Source: Acaryochloris sp. IP29b_bin.148
GTDB taxonomy: Bacteria; Cyanobacteriota; Cyanobacteriia; Thermosynechococcales; Thermosynechococcaceae
DNA: 43,290 bases
Assembly (NCBI RefSeq): GCF_028285565.1
Contig: NZ_JANQOY010000198.1
Coordinates: 1 to 43,290, forward strand
Reading direction: 5' to 3'
Shown: positions 27,064 through 35,884 of the stretch, piece after piece
Position numbering within the stretch: the first letter of the stretch is position 1
Layout: each line of letters starts with the position of its first letter
The notes under the pieces: generated by a model
Databases searched by the model: none
Told to the model about the DNA's origin: nothing
The model's input: only the letters and a program-made list of their open reading frames with translations
Made by a program: the position numbers and the translations under genes

Positions 27064-27726
27064 CTATGCAGATTCAATGAGGAAAGCTTTAACATTAATG
27101 GAGCAATACCCTCGATGGCACTTTTTATCTACTGAACTATAGAGGAGGATTTTGCCATTAACAGTATTGCTAATTTGTTTCAATGTATTTGCGAAGCTGA
27201 AATAAGCGGCTTCGAAAAGTTTGCATGATTTGATATGTAGCCACGTCACCTCAGAGAAATTCTTGGATAGAAAATGCTCAAAGTTAAAGTGAGCGATTGA
27301 CAGGCATCTCCATAAAATAGCATGGCCCTTTGTCTGCTCTAGACTTCCATCACGCACTAAAAACACTTTTTGCTCGCGCCGACGACAATAAAATGTAGCT
27401 AGAACGTGAAAGGGATTAATTGGAAAGCTTGCATTAAAATTTGAGATTTGAGAGAAAACACTTTTAGGGGTAGTGGGTGTTGTAGGAAGCCTGACATAGC
27501 TATCTTTTACGCGAGAAGAGTCTAGAGAAATTTCTTTCCCCTGCTCGACTTTGATAACCTTCTGGCAACCAAAGCAATAATTTGTGGTTGCGGTATTCCT
27601 AACTAGCTTAGTATCAACTCCTTGATGTAAATACCCTCTGACATTTTTAGTAATCCTTCTATTGCCAAATATGCTGGCAATAGAAGGATTTATTCGATCA
27701 ATAGTTACTAATACTAGATTCTGCAT
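27064..27726 (-). CDS. hypothetical protein (220 aa), orphan
   Basis: A 220-residue open frame with ATG start but no convincing ribosome-binding site. There is no recognisable domain. A CFGCQ pair and late CHRGYC could form a metal site. It contains a perfect 16-bp inverted repeat near its start (27652-27690, codons about 13-25), unusual in coding sequence. The gene lies 337 bases from the next feature upstream and 512 bases before the polysaccharide operon on the same strand. It could be an orphan gene or a chance frame in accessory DNA. Confidence 0.35.
   Translation of the reverse strand: MQNLVLVTIDRINPSIASIFGNRRITKNVRGYLHQGVDTKLVRNTATTNYCFGCQKVIKVEQGKEISLDSSRVKDSYVRLPTTPTTPKSVFSQISNFNASFPINPFHVLATFYCRRREQKVFLVRDGSLEQTKGHAILWRCLSIAHFNFEHFLSKNFSEVTWLHIKSCKLFEAAYFSFANTLKQISNTVNGKILLYSSVDKKCHRGYCSINVKAFLIESA
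27652..27690. repeat. perfect 16-bp inverted repeat
   Basis: AATCCTTCTATTGCCA, spacer AATATGC, TGGCAATAGAAGGATT: 16 of 16 bases pair, spacer 7. As RNA it would make a very stable hairpin on either strand. No T-tract follows. It could be a dimer operator or a small mobile-element relic. Confidence 0.6.
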
Positions 27727-28604
27727 TAATAAAGCATACTAACTTAATAGTTTGGCATTCAGGCTAGGGGAAAGGCGAAAATCATAAACTCACTTGTTTA
27801 GTAAGGTTATGGAGAGCGCAAACTGAATGATTCAATTCAGGTCATTTGGTTCGAGGGTACGGTGAACTCAAGTCAAAAAACGTAGAACAGCAATTGAACG
27901 AATTAGACTGGTTTGTTAGTTTTTCGAATTACTATACCAGCGTATGCTAAAGATTTTAATTTACAAGAAAAATACCGCTTTGTAAAGGACTATTTGTATG
28001 TCAGCGCGAACGATCTAGCTACGATATACAGCAATCACCCAAAATCTAAGGTTTTAATATAAGAAGGGACGAATTATATAGGAGTGATAGTTCCCAAGAT
28101 TAGGTTCGTTTCAATGAGTTCACATTTTTCTGTATTTACTACCAGGAGAGGCTTTTAGGCTACTTTAACTGAATCCTCTAATGCGGTCATCATACACATA
28201 TCCCAATGTATTATCGAGTAGTCTATGTTACATCTCTGGGGAAAGCCAGGTGAATGAGGCTTGTTTTGATCTCTTACTTGTTTTTTCGGAGAATAAAAAA
28301 GAAACTCTTCTGCCCACTGCTTTTGAAGGTTATGACATGTCTAATTCTTCAGGTAAATCGTTGGCAATTTAATTGTCTAGCAGCTGAATTATCTATCAAT
28401 CTACGAGAGATACTCTAGTGTATACAAGATTTCTGATTAGTATTTCCCCTTTTTAGACACCTAATTCCCTAGTTTTGTATTTTAGTTGAGTTTTTTGTTG
28501 AGGATTAGGGTAAGTCTGATAACTGCTTGTGAGAAATCCAGGTTGAGAGTTAAGAGGTATTGACGGAACATGTCACCTTTGCAAACCAATTAAGCCATTG
28601 GGCC
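27727..28604. other. gene-poor stretch, nothing recognised
   Basis: AT-rich with frequent stops. The only open frame (plus strand 28181-28372, 63 residues) has no recognisable features and is probably chance. No RNA gene or strong hairpin is seen. Confidence 0.4.
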
Positions 28605-28734
28605 TCTTGCATGAATCCTTTTCTGCGGTTATTGCCTTTGCCTATTTCGCGATCCATTACGGGTTGCATTAGCCCCCTGGCCCCTCATGACTGGGGGGCC
28701 GGGGGGCCAATGTAGGGTTGCTATTCATGCAAGA
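28605..28734. repeat. 130-base element bounded by 12-bp inverted repeats around a GC-rich palindrome
   Basis: TCTTGCATGAAT (28605-28616) and ATTCATGCAAGA (28723-28734) are perfect inverted copies. Inside, 28666-28712 folds into a long GC-rich near-palindrome (GCATTAGCCCCCTGGCCCC against GGGGGGCC runs, TCATGA at the centre). The right end lies 3 bases beyond the stop of a decayed transposase, so it may be a transposon end or a small repeat that moved with it. Confidence 0.55.
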
Positions 28735-28737
28735 AGT

Positions 28738-29175
28738 CTATTGAGAATAAGCACACGGATGTACCAGCACCTGCGGAATATTGCTCTCATTCCACCGAGT
28801 TCCTGAGATTTTGACTTTACGACTAATTTGTTGGATAGCAGATTCGACGGCCCTCGCCCCAATGGAGCAGACTTACTCATTCTGGAAATGGTCATAATTG
28901 GCGATCCGATGCCGATGTTCACGAATTATAGTCGCCAAAGACCTAGGCTTGCTTTTTCTCGAAGGCTCAAACAGAGCGAGGGTTTCATCAACCTTCTCTT
29001 GCAATATAGTGTTGTTTTGCCTTGTAGAGACGTTGGAGGGAATCACCAATTTCCTCATCAAGAGATTGAGCAATTGCATCGAGACGGCTTTTGAGTTGAA
29101 GCTCATTGATGAAGAAGATTTTTGAGCAACACTTGATGTCCTCTGCTGAAACAGCTCAATCTGTAAAAGTGACAT
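28738..29175 (-). pseudogene. C-terminal remnant of an ISKra4-like transposase, with internal stop
   Basis: Reading the minus strand from 29175, the frame holds coiled-coil-like sequence, then EKVDETLALFEPSR, RHRIANYDHFQNE, an in-frame TAA, and continues in the same frame as VCSIGARAVESAIQQISRKV, KISGTRWNESNIPQVL, HPCAYSQ and a stop at 28738. These blocks match the end of ISKra4-family transposases (GSGAVESAIKQIGRR..KISGAQWN....PQVL..RCAYLN), with GSGAVES altered to GARAVES. The catalytic N-terminal part is missing. It is a dead remnant. Confidence 0.8.
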
Positions 29176-29266
29176 GCTCCCAGGGATTAAGGCACAATTC
29201 CCATATTATTCACTTTTGCATCGTAATCTCAGGAGCAGTAAGTGCTCTAAGGTGGAGGAAATCTAT

Positions 29267-29914
29267 ATGTCACGAGCTAACTTTTCATGGCCACTACTTT
29301 CTATCCTTGTAGGTGTTTTGGCGAGTTTGCCTGCTGGTGCAAATGTGTCTTCAGTGATGTCTGCTTCCAATAGTATTGATGTCCGTATTGCCCAGGCTGA
29401 TGAGGCCGAAGCTGGAGCAGAGGATGAAGAGTTGCCACCAGGAGTGATGGAAGTTCTCTGTAAAAATTTCCCACTCAATTCTCGTTGTGCTGGAACTAAC
29501 CAGACGGAGGCTGCTCCAGAGGATTCAAATCCTGAGGGAGCTGTTGATACTCCTGAGGCAGGGGCCGTTGATACTCCCGAGGGCACAATGACACCGGATA
29601 GTCCTGATGCTATGGAAGTTCCTTCTGAAGGAGGCGCTGAACAACCTGGTGGAACCATAGAGCCTTCTGGTGAAGGAATGACACCGGATAGTCCTGATGC
29701 TATGGAAGCCCCTCCTGAAGGAGGTGCTGAACAACCTGGCGGAACCATAGAGCCTTCTGGTGAAGGAATGACACCGGATAGTCCTGATGCCGTGGAAGTC
29801 CCTTCAGAAGGGGGCGCTGAACAACCTGGTGGAACTATGGAGCCTTCTGGTGAAGGAATGACACCAGATAGTCCTGATGGTTCTACTGCACCTGATATGG
29901 CGCCTTCCAATTAG
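29267..29914 (+). CDS. secreted repeat protein, acidic and proline-rich
   Basis: Start chosen at ATG 29267, because GGTGGAGGAAA lies just upstream and the sequence from here is a classic signal peptide (SRANFSWPLLSILVGVLASLPAGA). A longer frame from 29174 adds unlikely sequence. Of 215 residues, the mature N-terminal part has MEVLCKNFPLNSRCAG, with two cysteines that could form a disulfide; I recall a similar CxxFPLNSRC motif in other cyanobacterial secreted proteins but cannot verify this here. The rest is a 30-residue repeat beginning MTPDSPDAMEVPSEGG. It is rich in Pro, Glu, Gly and Ser and probably disordered. Function unknown; a cell-surface or matrix role is inference. Confidence 0.75.
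   Translation: MSRANFSWPLLSILVGVLASLPAGANVSSVMSASNSIDVRIAQADEAEAGAEDEELPPGVMEVLCKNFPLNSRCAGTNQTEAAPEDSNPEGAVDTPEAGAVDTPEGTMTPDSPDAMEVPSEGGAEQPGGTIEPSGEGMTPDSPDAMEAPPEGGAEQPGGTIEPSGEGMTPDSPDAVEVPSEGGAEQPGGTMEPSGEGMTPDSPDGSTAPDMAPSN
29588..29881 (+). repeat. 90-bp in-frame tandem repeat, three copies and a part copy
   Basis: Copies begin at 29588, 29678 and 29768, and a partial one at 29858. Each begins ATGACACC. Period is exactly 90 bases (30 codons). Copies differ by a few bases, mostly silent or conservative, so they were made by duplication and then diverged slightly. Copy number could vary between strains. Confidence 0.9.
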
Positions 29915-29951
29915 TGAAGTGGATTAAAACCATAAAAGCATAAAGGTTAAA

Positions 29952-29990
29952 TAGGGGGCTGTTGGCTTATTGAACAGTCCCCTAATTTTT
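29952..29990 (+). terminator. rho-independent terminator
   Basis: TAGGGGGCTGTT and AACAGTCCCCTA form a 12-bp stem with one mismatch and a 9-base loop, followed by ATTTTTG. It lies 37 bases after the stop of the repeat protein gene and fits an intrinsic terminator on the plus strand. Confidence 0.8.
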
Positions 29991-30144
29991 GTTAGTGCGG
30001 ATTAGATTAAGCTGACGTGCTTTGATACGCTTCTCGTCTAACAAAGCCAAAATGCCAAGCAATGCTTTGCGATCACAAAAAGTTCGCCATCAACCATCGG
30101 TCGCCTATCTCCCTTCGAACTTGTTCTACCTTAAGCTTCGAAAA

Positions 30145-31065
30145 CTAGCTTAATTCACCTGTCCGATGTAAATGGTCGCAATAGCGATTGAAGAGATTTT
30201 TTGCCGCTGGCCAGCAAGAGTTAGGGCTCATAAAATGGGAAAACTCAAAGGTAATCAGCTTTTCCACCCCCGATTGCTCTGCCGCCTGCATTTTCCACCA
30301 CAGCTTTCGCCAGTCTAAAGGCGGAAAATCAAAGGGAACATCTCGATCAAAGCTTTCTAAATTAGACCAAGCCTGCATCCCATGTTTAGCAATGAGTTCT
30401 CGGTTAGCCCGCAGGAAATCGGGCAAGTCATCATAATCCACCTGGCCGTCTTGGAAGGCGACAATATCAACAGCGCCTGCCAACACCCCTAGAATTTCAT
30501 TCCAGTCTTGACAATGCTGATCCAAGGAAATCGGATCATCGACTAATTTGCGGCCATGCAAATAGGGGGAAATCATATTCGGTAGATGCGGGGAGAGCCC
30601 TTTGCAGTGGGCACCCAATTGCCTTAAACACTCAACCCGGTGTTTCTCCATTTTGCCCAGCTCAAAGGTGAGATACCAGCCCTTAAAGGCGGACCGATGC
30701 CCATATTTCTGCCAGACTTCATCGATAAAGTCTTTACCCAACTGCACCTCTTGATCTAAGGTGCGTTCCCGAGACGGTCGAGTGGCTGAATCATAGGTGC
30801 CGAAGAAAAAGGCCATCTCATTCTCTTCGGCTAGGTCTAGAAACAGCTCTACTAGATCTTCATAGACTGGAAAAATATCAGCCTGCTCCAAGAGCACTTG
30901 TGAAGGGCAGACGGCAATTCGTCCCACTCCCGCCCGAATCATAATCACCGTATCGATACCGATGGATTTCATAATTCGGAAATCTTCGGCCCATTCGGCT
31001 CTTCCCCAATTATTGGATGGAATATCGTGGGTAATCTCATCCAAAAAAGTGCCGGAAATTTTCAT
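30145..31065 (-). CDS. DUF4434 domain protein (TIM-barrel, glycoside-hydrolase-like)
   Basis: Protein of 306 residues. It begins MKISGTFLDEITHDIPSNNW and has IGIDTVIMIRAG and FKGWYLTFELG, the pattern I associate with DUF4434, a TIM-barrel family related to glycoside hydrolases. Candidate acid residues are in FLDE and TFELGKME. There is no signal peptide, so it would act in the cytoplasm unless another route exists. It is divergent from the P450 gene; the 145-base space between them must hold both promoters. Substrate unknown. Confidence 0.75.
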   Translation of the reverse strand: MKISGTFLDEITHDIPSNNWGRAEWAEDFRIMKSIGIDTVIMIRAGVGRIAVCPSQVLLEQADIFPVYEDLVELFLDLAEENEMAFFFGTYDSATRPSRERTLDQEVQLGKDFIDEVWQKYGHRSAFKGWYLTFELGKMEKHRVECLRQLGAHCKGLSPHLPNMISPYLHGRKLVDDPISLDQHCQDWNEILGVLAGAVDIVAFQDGQVDYDDLPDFLRANRELIAKHGMQAWSNLESFDRDVPFDFPPLDWRKLWWKMQAAEQSGVEKLITFEFSHFMSPNSCWPAAKNLFNRYCDHLHRTGELS

Positions 31066-31210
31066 GGTGGTGACTGGTGTCTGATCAACCCCATTACTAT
31101 ACGTTCAGATGTCGCCAATAGCTGTCCCATCGACTTGCCGAAGTCAAATTTTTCAGCATTACTTAAAATGATCGTAGCTATCAGTCCAGTACCGCTAAAT
31201 TACCAACACG

Positions 31211-32593
31211 ATGCAGGCGATACCCACTCCAAAAACCCCTAAGTTCTGGCAAGCCACTCAGTGGATTCTGGATCCCCTCAGCTACATGAACGCTAACTTC
31301 AGCCGCTTTGGAGATCTGTTTCAGGCCCAAGTTCCATCGGGAAGTGGTGAGCCTTGGGTTTTAATCAACAATCCGAAGGCGTTGCAGTATATTTTGACTC
31401 ACGATACAGGGAAAGAATTTACGGCCCCAGGAGAGGTGAATTCTATACTGGCACAGGTGATGGGGTGGCAGAATCTCATCTTGCTCAGTGGTCAACAACA
31501 TCAGCGTCGCCGACGGTTAGTGATGCCCCCCTTTCATGGTGAACGTCTCAATGTTTATGGCCAAGTTATTCGCCAGATTACCTTAGACTTACTCCAGCAG
31601 TGGCCCATGGAAGCCTCCTTGGACATTCGCGATTTAATGCAGAAAATTACCATGCGCGTCATTCTCCAAGTTGTGTTTGGCATGCATGAAGGCGAACGCT
31701 ATTTGCAAATTGAGCACTTGCTTCATTCGCGACTCAGCATCACGGCTTCCCCAATCACGTCGGCCATTATATTTTTACCGTGGTTACAACAAGACTTTGG
31801 TTCTTGGAGTCCAGGTCATCGTTTTTTGGAATTTGCAGTCCAAACTGACCAGCTCCTATTTAGTGAAATTCAGGAAAGAAGAGCTAATCTTGACCCAAAT
31901 CGTACAGATATTCTCTCGTTACTCCTAGCGGCGACGGACGAAGAAGAAAAGGGCCTGACGGATCAAGATTTACGGGATGAGCTGATGGCCCTGTTAGCCG
32001 CAGGACATGACACGACTGCAACCGCCTTAGCTTGGGCGATGTATTGGATTCACGCATTGCCAGACGTTAAGGAAAAGCTGATGGCTGAGCTGGACACCGT
32101 AACGAATCCACAGAATTCGGCTGAGTTCTTACGACTTTCTTACCTTGCTGCCGTTTGCAGTGAAACGTTGCGTATCCATCCGATTGCCATGGTGACCTTC
32201 CCTCGTCGGGTTAAAGTTCCGATGGAATTGGGTGGATACCCGTTAGAACCAGGGACGTTGGTGGTCGGTAGTATCCACAGCTTGCACCAGCGGGAGGATC
32301 TCTTTCCCAATCCCCAACAGTTCTGTCCAGAACGCTTTCTACAAAACCAGTTCTCCCCATACGAATATATGCCTTTCGGCGGTGGTGTGCGCTGTTGTGT
32401 GGGGGCTGCGTTAGCTCAATACGAACTCAAAATTGTTCTCGGGACGATGTTGACGCAGTTTAGTTTTGGCTTACTGAACCGAAAGACGGTCCAACCGGGG
32501 CGACGAGGCATTACATCAGGCCCGATAACGCCGATCCAGATCCAAAAACAAGGGGCGCGATCTCAACCTAAAACCTCCCTGCAAACCGCCTGA
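31211..32593 (+). CDS. cytochrome P450, CYP110-like
   Basis: Protein of 460 residues, the usual length for soluble bacterial P450s. I-helix oxygen-binding motif AAGHDTTA (about 262-269), K-helix ETLR (318-321), and heme loop FGGGVRCCVG (389-398) with Cys396 as the expected heme ligand. The opening (PTPKTPKFWQ) and overall pattern resemble the cyanobacterial CYP110 family. Substrate unknown; CYP110 enzymes have been linked to fatty acids, terpenes and alkanes. No redox partner is adjacent. Its stop is 8 bases from the convergent purH stop. Confidence 0.9.
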   Translation: MQAIPTPKTPKFWQATQWILDPLSYMNANFSRFGDLFQAQVPSGSGEPWVLINNPKALQYILTHDTGKEFTAPGEVNSILAQVMGWQNLILLSGQQHQRRRRLVMPPFHGERLNVYGQVIRQITLDLLQQWPMEASLDIRDLMQKITMRVILQVVFGMHEGERYLQIEHLLHSRLSITASPITSAIIFLPWLQQDFGSWSPGHRFLEFAVQTDQLLFSEIQERRANLDPNRTDILSLLLAATDEEEKGLTDQDLRDELMALLAAGHDTTATALAWAMYWIHALPDVKEKLMAELDTVTNPQNSAEFLRLSYLAAVCSETLRIHPIAMVTFPRRVKVPMELGGYPLEPGTLVVGSIHSLHQREDLFPNPQQFCPERFLQNQFSPYEYMPFGGGVRCCVGAALAQYELKIVLGTMLTQFSFGLLNRKTVQPGRRGITSGPITPIQIQKQGARSQPKTSLQTA

Positions 32594-32601
32594 TGATGAC
32601 G

Positions 32602-34176
32602 TTAATGAAGAAAGTGGCGAGTGCCCGTTAAGGCCATTATTATTCCCAACTCATCGGCAGCTTGAATAGAGTCCTTGTCTCGAATACTGCCACCGGGTTG
32701 GATGATAGCCGTTATTCCGGCAGCGGCGGCTGTTCGTACTGAATCATCAAAGGGGAAGAAACCATCACTAGCTAAGGTCCCGCCTTGGGCCTGGTCTCCG
32801 GCTTGCTGCAACGCAATATTAACCGAGCCTACTCGGTTCATTTGGCCTGCGCCAACGCCCAACGTGGTGTGATCTTTGGTGACGACAATGGCATTGGATT
32901 TGACATGTTTGACTACTTTCCAGGCAAACAGAAGTTCTGCTAACTGAGCTTCAGTGGGTTTTGCTTGGGTAACAATCTGCCAATCTGCGGGGGGAGTTAA
33001 GGTTTCATCGGCGGCTTGAGCGAGCCAACCGCCTGCGATCGCTTTTACCGTAACCGCAGGACCACTGACTAAATCCGGCAGCACCAACACCCGTAAATTA
33101 GACTTGGCCTGGAGAACAGCCGCTGCCTCAGGCTGGCACTCAGGGGCCACAATACATTCTAAAAAGGTTTTGGTGAGCACCTGAGCCGTATCGGTATCAA
33201 TAGGACGATTCATGGCAACGATACCGCCAAAGGCGGAGACGGAATCGGCGGCTAGGGCTTTCTCATAGGCTTGCAGCAAGGTGTCGCCTTGGGCAACACC
33301 ACAAGGGTTGTTGTGCTTAAGAATCGCTACCGTAGGTTGGGTTTCGGCCTGGGCGAATTCGGCGATAATGCGTCGAGCCGCTTCTAAATCCACCAGGTTG
33401 TTATAGCTAAGTTCTTTACCCTGGAGTTGCTGAGCAGCCGCCCATCCTGAAGGCGTATCGCTATCTTGATACCAAATAGCATCTTGGTGGGGATTTTCAC
33501 CATAACGCAGGGTTTGTTTAGCTGTACCTGAGATGGAGAGATGGGTTTGGGGATCGGAAGAGGCAATGGATTGGCGAAGGTGGGTTGCGATCGCACTATC
33601 ATAACTCGCCATTCGCTCAAATACCTTCAGGGCACAAGCTTGTCGGAAAGATAGAGACGTCTCTCCTTCACCCTGTTTCAGCTCCTGTAAATAGGTGCCA
33701 TACTGCTGAGGGTCACATAACACCGTCACATGAGCATGATTTTTGGCGGCGGCCCGAATCATCGTCGGCCCACCGATATCAATTTGTTCCACTGCATCCG
33801 CCAGGGCTTGATGGGGATCAGCGATGCCTTGAGCCTTTTGTTGGGCAATCGTTTCCTCAAAGGGATAGAGATTGACCACCACTAAGTCAATCCCTTGAAT
33901 ATCGTTATCCGACAGATCCTGGGCATCTGACGCTAAACTCCGACGGGCCAGAATACCACCATGAATCCGAGGATGGAGGGTTTTGACGCGCCCCCCTAAA
34001 ATTTCCGGTGATCCGGTATAGTCTGACACCTTGGTCACTGGCAATCCAGCTTGTTCCAGCGTTGCCCCTGTGCCGCCACTGCTGATCAGGGTAAAACCAT
34101 AGACCTTGATCAGCTGCTGGGCTAACTCAACCAGACCCGTTTTATCCGATGTACTTAAGAGCGCTAAACGTGCCAT
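32602..34176 (-). CDS. purH: bifunctional AICAR transformylase/IMP cyclohydrolase PurH
   Basis: Last two steps of IMP synthesis. ATG at 34176 (MARLALLSTSDKTG, 524 residues) is preferred over an in-frame TTG two codons earlier. The N-terminal MGS-fold IMP cyclohydrolase (about 1-145) opens LALLSTSDKTGLVELA and includes ISSGGTGATLEQAG; the C-terminal AICAR transformylase contains KHNNPCG with the catalytic Lys-His pair and ends SIRDKDSIQAADELGI. Complete and ordinary. It is 84 bases downstream of the ccmK-like gene on the same strand and may be co-transcribed with it. Confidence 0.95.
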   Translation of the reverse strand: MARLALLSTSDKTGLVELAQQLIKVYGFTLISSGGTGATLEQAGLPVTKVSDYTGSPEILGGRVKTLHPRIHGGILARRSLASDAQDLSDNDIQGIDLVVVNLYPFEETIAQQKAQGIADPHQALADAVEQIDIGGPTMIRAAAKNHAHVTVLCDPQQYGTYLQELKQGEGETSLSFRQACALKVFERMASYDSAIATHLRQSIASSDPQTHLSISGTAKQTLRYGENPHQDAIWYQDSDTPSGWAAAQQLQGKELSYNNLVDLEAARRIIAEFAQAETQPTVAILKHNNPCGVAQGDTLLQAYEKALAADSVSAFGGIVAMNRPIDTDTAQVLTKTFLECIVAPECQPEAAAVLQAKSNLRVLVLPDLVSGPAVTVKAIAGGWLAQAADETLTPPADWQIVTQAKPTEAQLAELLFAWKVVKHVKSNAIVVTKDHTTLGVGAGQMNRVGSVNIALQQAGDQAQGGTLASDGFFPFDDSVRTAAAAGITAIIQPGGSIRDKDSIQAADELGIIMALTGTRHFLH

Positions 34177-34259
34177 TGCCAAATTCCGAAAAAATTATAC
34201 CGACAGCCCACCCAAAGGATGGCTGCAATCAACCTATTTAGTCGTCAGACAAGCTGAAG

Positions 34260-34604
34260 CTATTTCCCTGCATTCGCTTGCAGACGATAGTCTTCCACTT
34301 CGGGGGGGTAACCAATGGGTAAAACGCGCTCCACATTGGGATGAGGACGGGGGATAATCACCCAGGTGTGTAGCGTCGCCCCATAGGTCTTTTCTACTAC
34401 GGCAATCCCAGCTTCCATGGCTCGCTTCACCTCAGACACATCGCCTCTAAAGCAAATGGCAAATCGAGCACTTCCTCCCTTGATATAGCTGACCAAAGTC
34501 ACTCGGCCTGCCTTGATCATGGCATCGGCAATCGATAGGTTGCCGGGTAGTCCCGATGTTTCTAGTGCTCCTACGGCCTGCTGCGAAGCAACTCCATTGG
34601 CCAT
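34260..34604 (-). CDS. ccmK: BMC-domain carboxysome shell protein, CcmK3/K4-like
   Basis: Protein of 114 residues with one BMC domain (about 8-100): VGALETSGLP, ADAMIKAGRVTLVSY, GSARFAICFRGDVSEVKRAMEAGI, WVIIPRPHPNVERVLPIGY. The pore loop reads KGGSAR, unlike the KIGSGR of CcmK1/K2, and the sequence around GSARF and TWVIIPRPH is closest to CcmK4-type proteins. Such minor paralogues are known to be encoded away from the main ccm cluster and tune shell permeability. No other carboxysome gene is in the window. The gene precedes purH on the same strand. Confidence 0.88.
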   Translation of the reverse strand: MANGVASQQAVGALETSGLPGNLSIADAMIKAGRVTLVSYIKGGSARFAICFRGDVSEVKRAMEAGIAVVEKTYGATLHTWVIIPRPHPNVERVLPIGYPPEVEDYRLQANAGK

Positions 34605-34845
34605 TGCTCTTCCTCCTCAATCGTTTCCAACCCAACTTTGAACTAACCCGATGCAGAGATCATTATCTTGATGCCTTTCCCAGGATGATGGACAGCCTTC
34701 TTTACATATTGTCAGGGTTGAATCGCTGATTCAAAGGGCTGAAACCCAAAATATCGCTGGTCACAACGGATGAGTGAACTGGAACACAGCGTATCAGAAT
34801 TCAGTCCCCTAAAATAGTAGAAGGGTTTAAAGAAGTGCAGGCTGT

Positions 34846-35565
34846 ATGTCTAAAAAGTCGTCCCATCGCCTACCGTTGATTGTGAAGAGTTTTGCGATCG
34901 CATCCATGATCGGACTGTGCTTACCAGCATTGCCCAGCGATGCCCGCTTTAATCCAGGAGGGACCGTAGGTAAACCTGGCAATCGCCGAGGTCTAGCGAC
35001 CCGAGGCGGCGGCTGTAAGGTCAGTGGGGAACCTACACTCACGGCATTAGTTCCCAAGAATAATATGGGATTATCCGCCTCAGCCACCCCGACGCTACAC
35101 TGGTTTATCCCTCAAAACACCTATAAATTCATGACCTTCTCGCTATACGTCATGGATGCAGAAGATAACCCTCAAGACCTCATTTACACGTCCAGGTTAG
35201 AGGTATCGGGTCAGCCAGAATTAGCCAGTGTCACCATTCCTGAACAGGACACGGCTGCTTTAGAGCCTGGTGTGAACTATCGATGGGTGGTTAAGCTCCA
35301 TTGTTCTGAAACAAGTCGGCGAGGCTTATCGGCAATGGGCTGGCTGAATTATATTCCCCCTAGTCCAGAGGTGATGAATCAGTTGGCTAGCGCCCCACCT
35401 GAAGATCAATACAATATCTATGCAGAAGCAGGGTACTGGTATGATGCCGTGCGAGAGCTGGTCGCGCAAAAGCGAATCAATCCCCAAAGCCCAACCGTCA
35501 AGCAAGCTTGGAAAGCGCTGATGGAATCGGAGCATGTGCAGCTCAGTCAGCTTGCGACTCAATAA
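34846..35565 (+). CDS. DUF928 family secreted protein
   Basis: Protein of 239 residues with a signal peptide (basic start, IVKSFAIASMIGLCLPALPSDA, cleavage near 34). Residues about 58-230 match DUF928: C-x-SGEPTLTALVP, LSASATPTLHWFIPQ, YRWVVKLHC, and a final helical part ending in ELVAQKR. DUF928 proteins are common in cyanobacteria, often in several copies and sometimes beside CHAT-type or two-component genes; function unknown. Transcribed away from the ccmK-like gene. Confidence 0.85.
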   Translation: MSKKSSHRLPLIVKSFAIASMIGLCLPALPSDARFNPGGTVGKPGNRRGLATRGGGCKVSGEPTLTALVPKNNMGLSASATPTLHWFIPQNTYKFMTFSLYVMDAEDNPQDLIYTSRLEVSGQPELASVTIPEQDTAALEPGVNYRWVVKLHCSETSRRGLSAMGWLNYIPPSPEVMNQLASAPPEDQYNIYAEAGYWYDAVRELVAQKRINPQSPTVKQAWKALMESEHVQLSQLATQ

Positions 35566-35884
35566 TTCTTCTCCCTCAATCAAATTAGGGATGAGTACTC
35601 TATCAAGGTTGCATCGATCGAGTTTATAGTCCGCGGCCTACAAGGGTACACTAGGTCTGGTGGGGTTTTCAAACGATTGGGAATGATCCAGTCTCAGGGA
35701 ATAGTGGGCAACCTTAACTTTATTTTGGTAATGCTATTACGCTAGAGCATGGCAATTCCTTAACTCTGAGGGTGGCAGAGCATTAAGGAATGTTGGTTCT
35801 CAATGGTATCTGCAGTGGACACGCTCGTCTATGCTTAGCGGTCCAGATTTAAGTCTTTACGTTGTGGTTGCAGAGTAAATCAGG
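35566..35884. other. gap with an inverted repeat after the DUF928 gene
   Basis: No gene. An interrupted hairpin ATTCCTTAA.TCTG...CAGA..TTAAGGAAT lies at 35755-35791: nine outer and four inner pairs, with one and three unpaired bases and a 7-base loop. No T-tract follows. It could stabilise the DUF928 3' end or act as an operator for the large gene starting at 35885. Confidence 0.4.

Noticed and set aside
28181..28372. 63-codon plus-strand frame
   Set aside because: No ribosome-binding site, no recognisable motif and no conservation evidence in an AT-rich gap.
29174..29266. Upstream extension of the repeat protein to 29174
   Set aside because: The extra 31 residues carry no signal and lie ahead of a strong ribosome-binding site and a signal peptide that begin at 29267.
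29588..29881. Regular direct repeats that could be taken for a CRISPR array
   Set aside because: The 90-bp units are contiguous, in frame and have no spacers.
29263..29910. 215-codon open frame on the minus strand opposite the repeat protein
   Set aside because: It exists only because the 90-bp repeats have no stops in that frame; it has no ribosome-binding site or signal, while the plus-strand frame has both a good site and a signal peptide.
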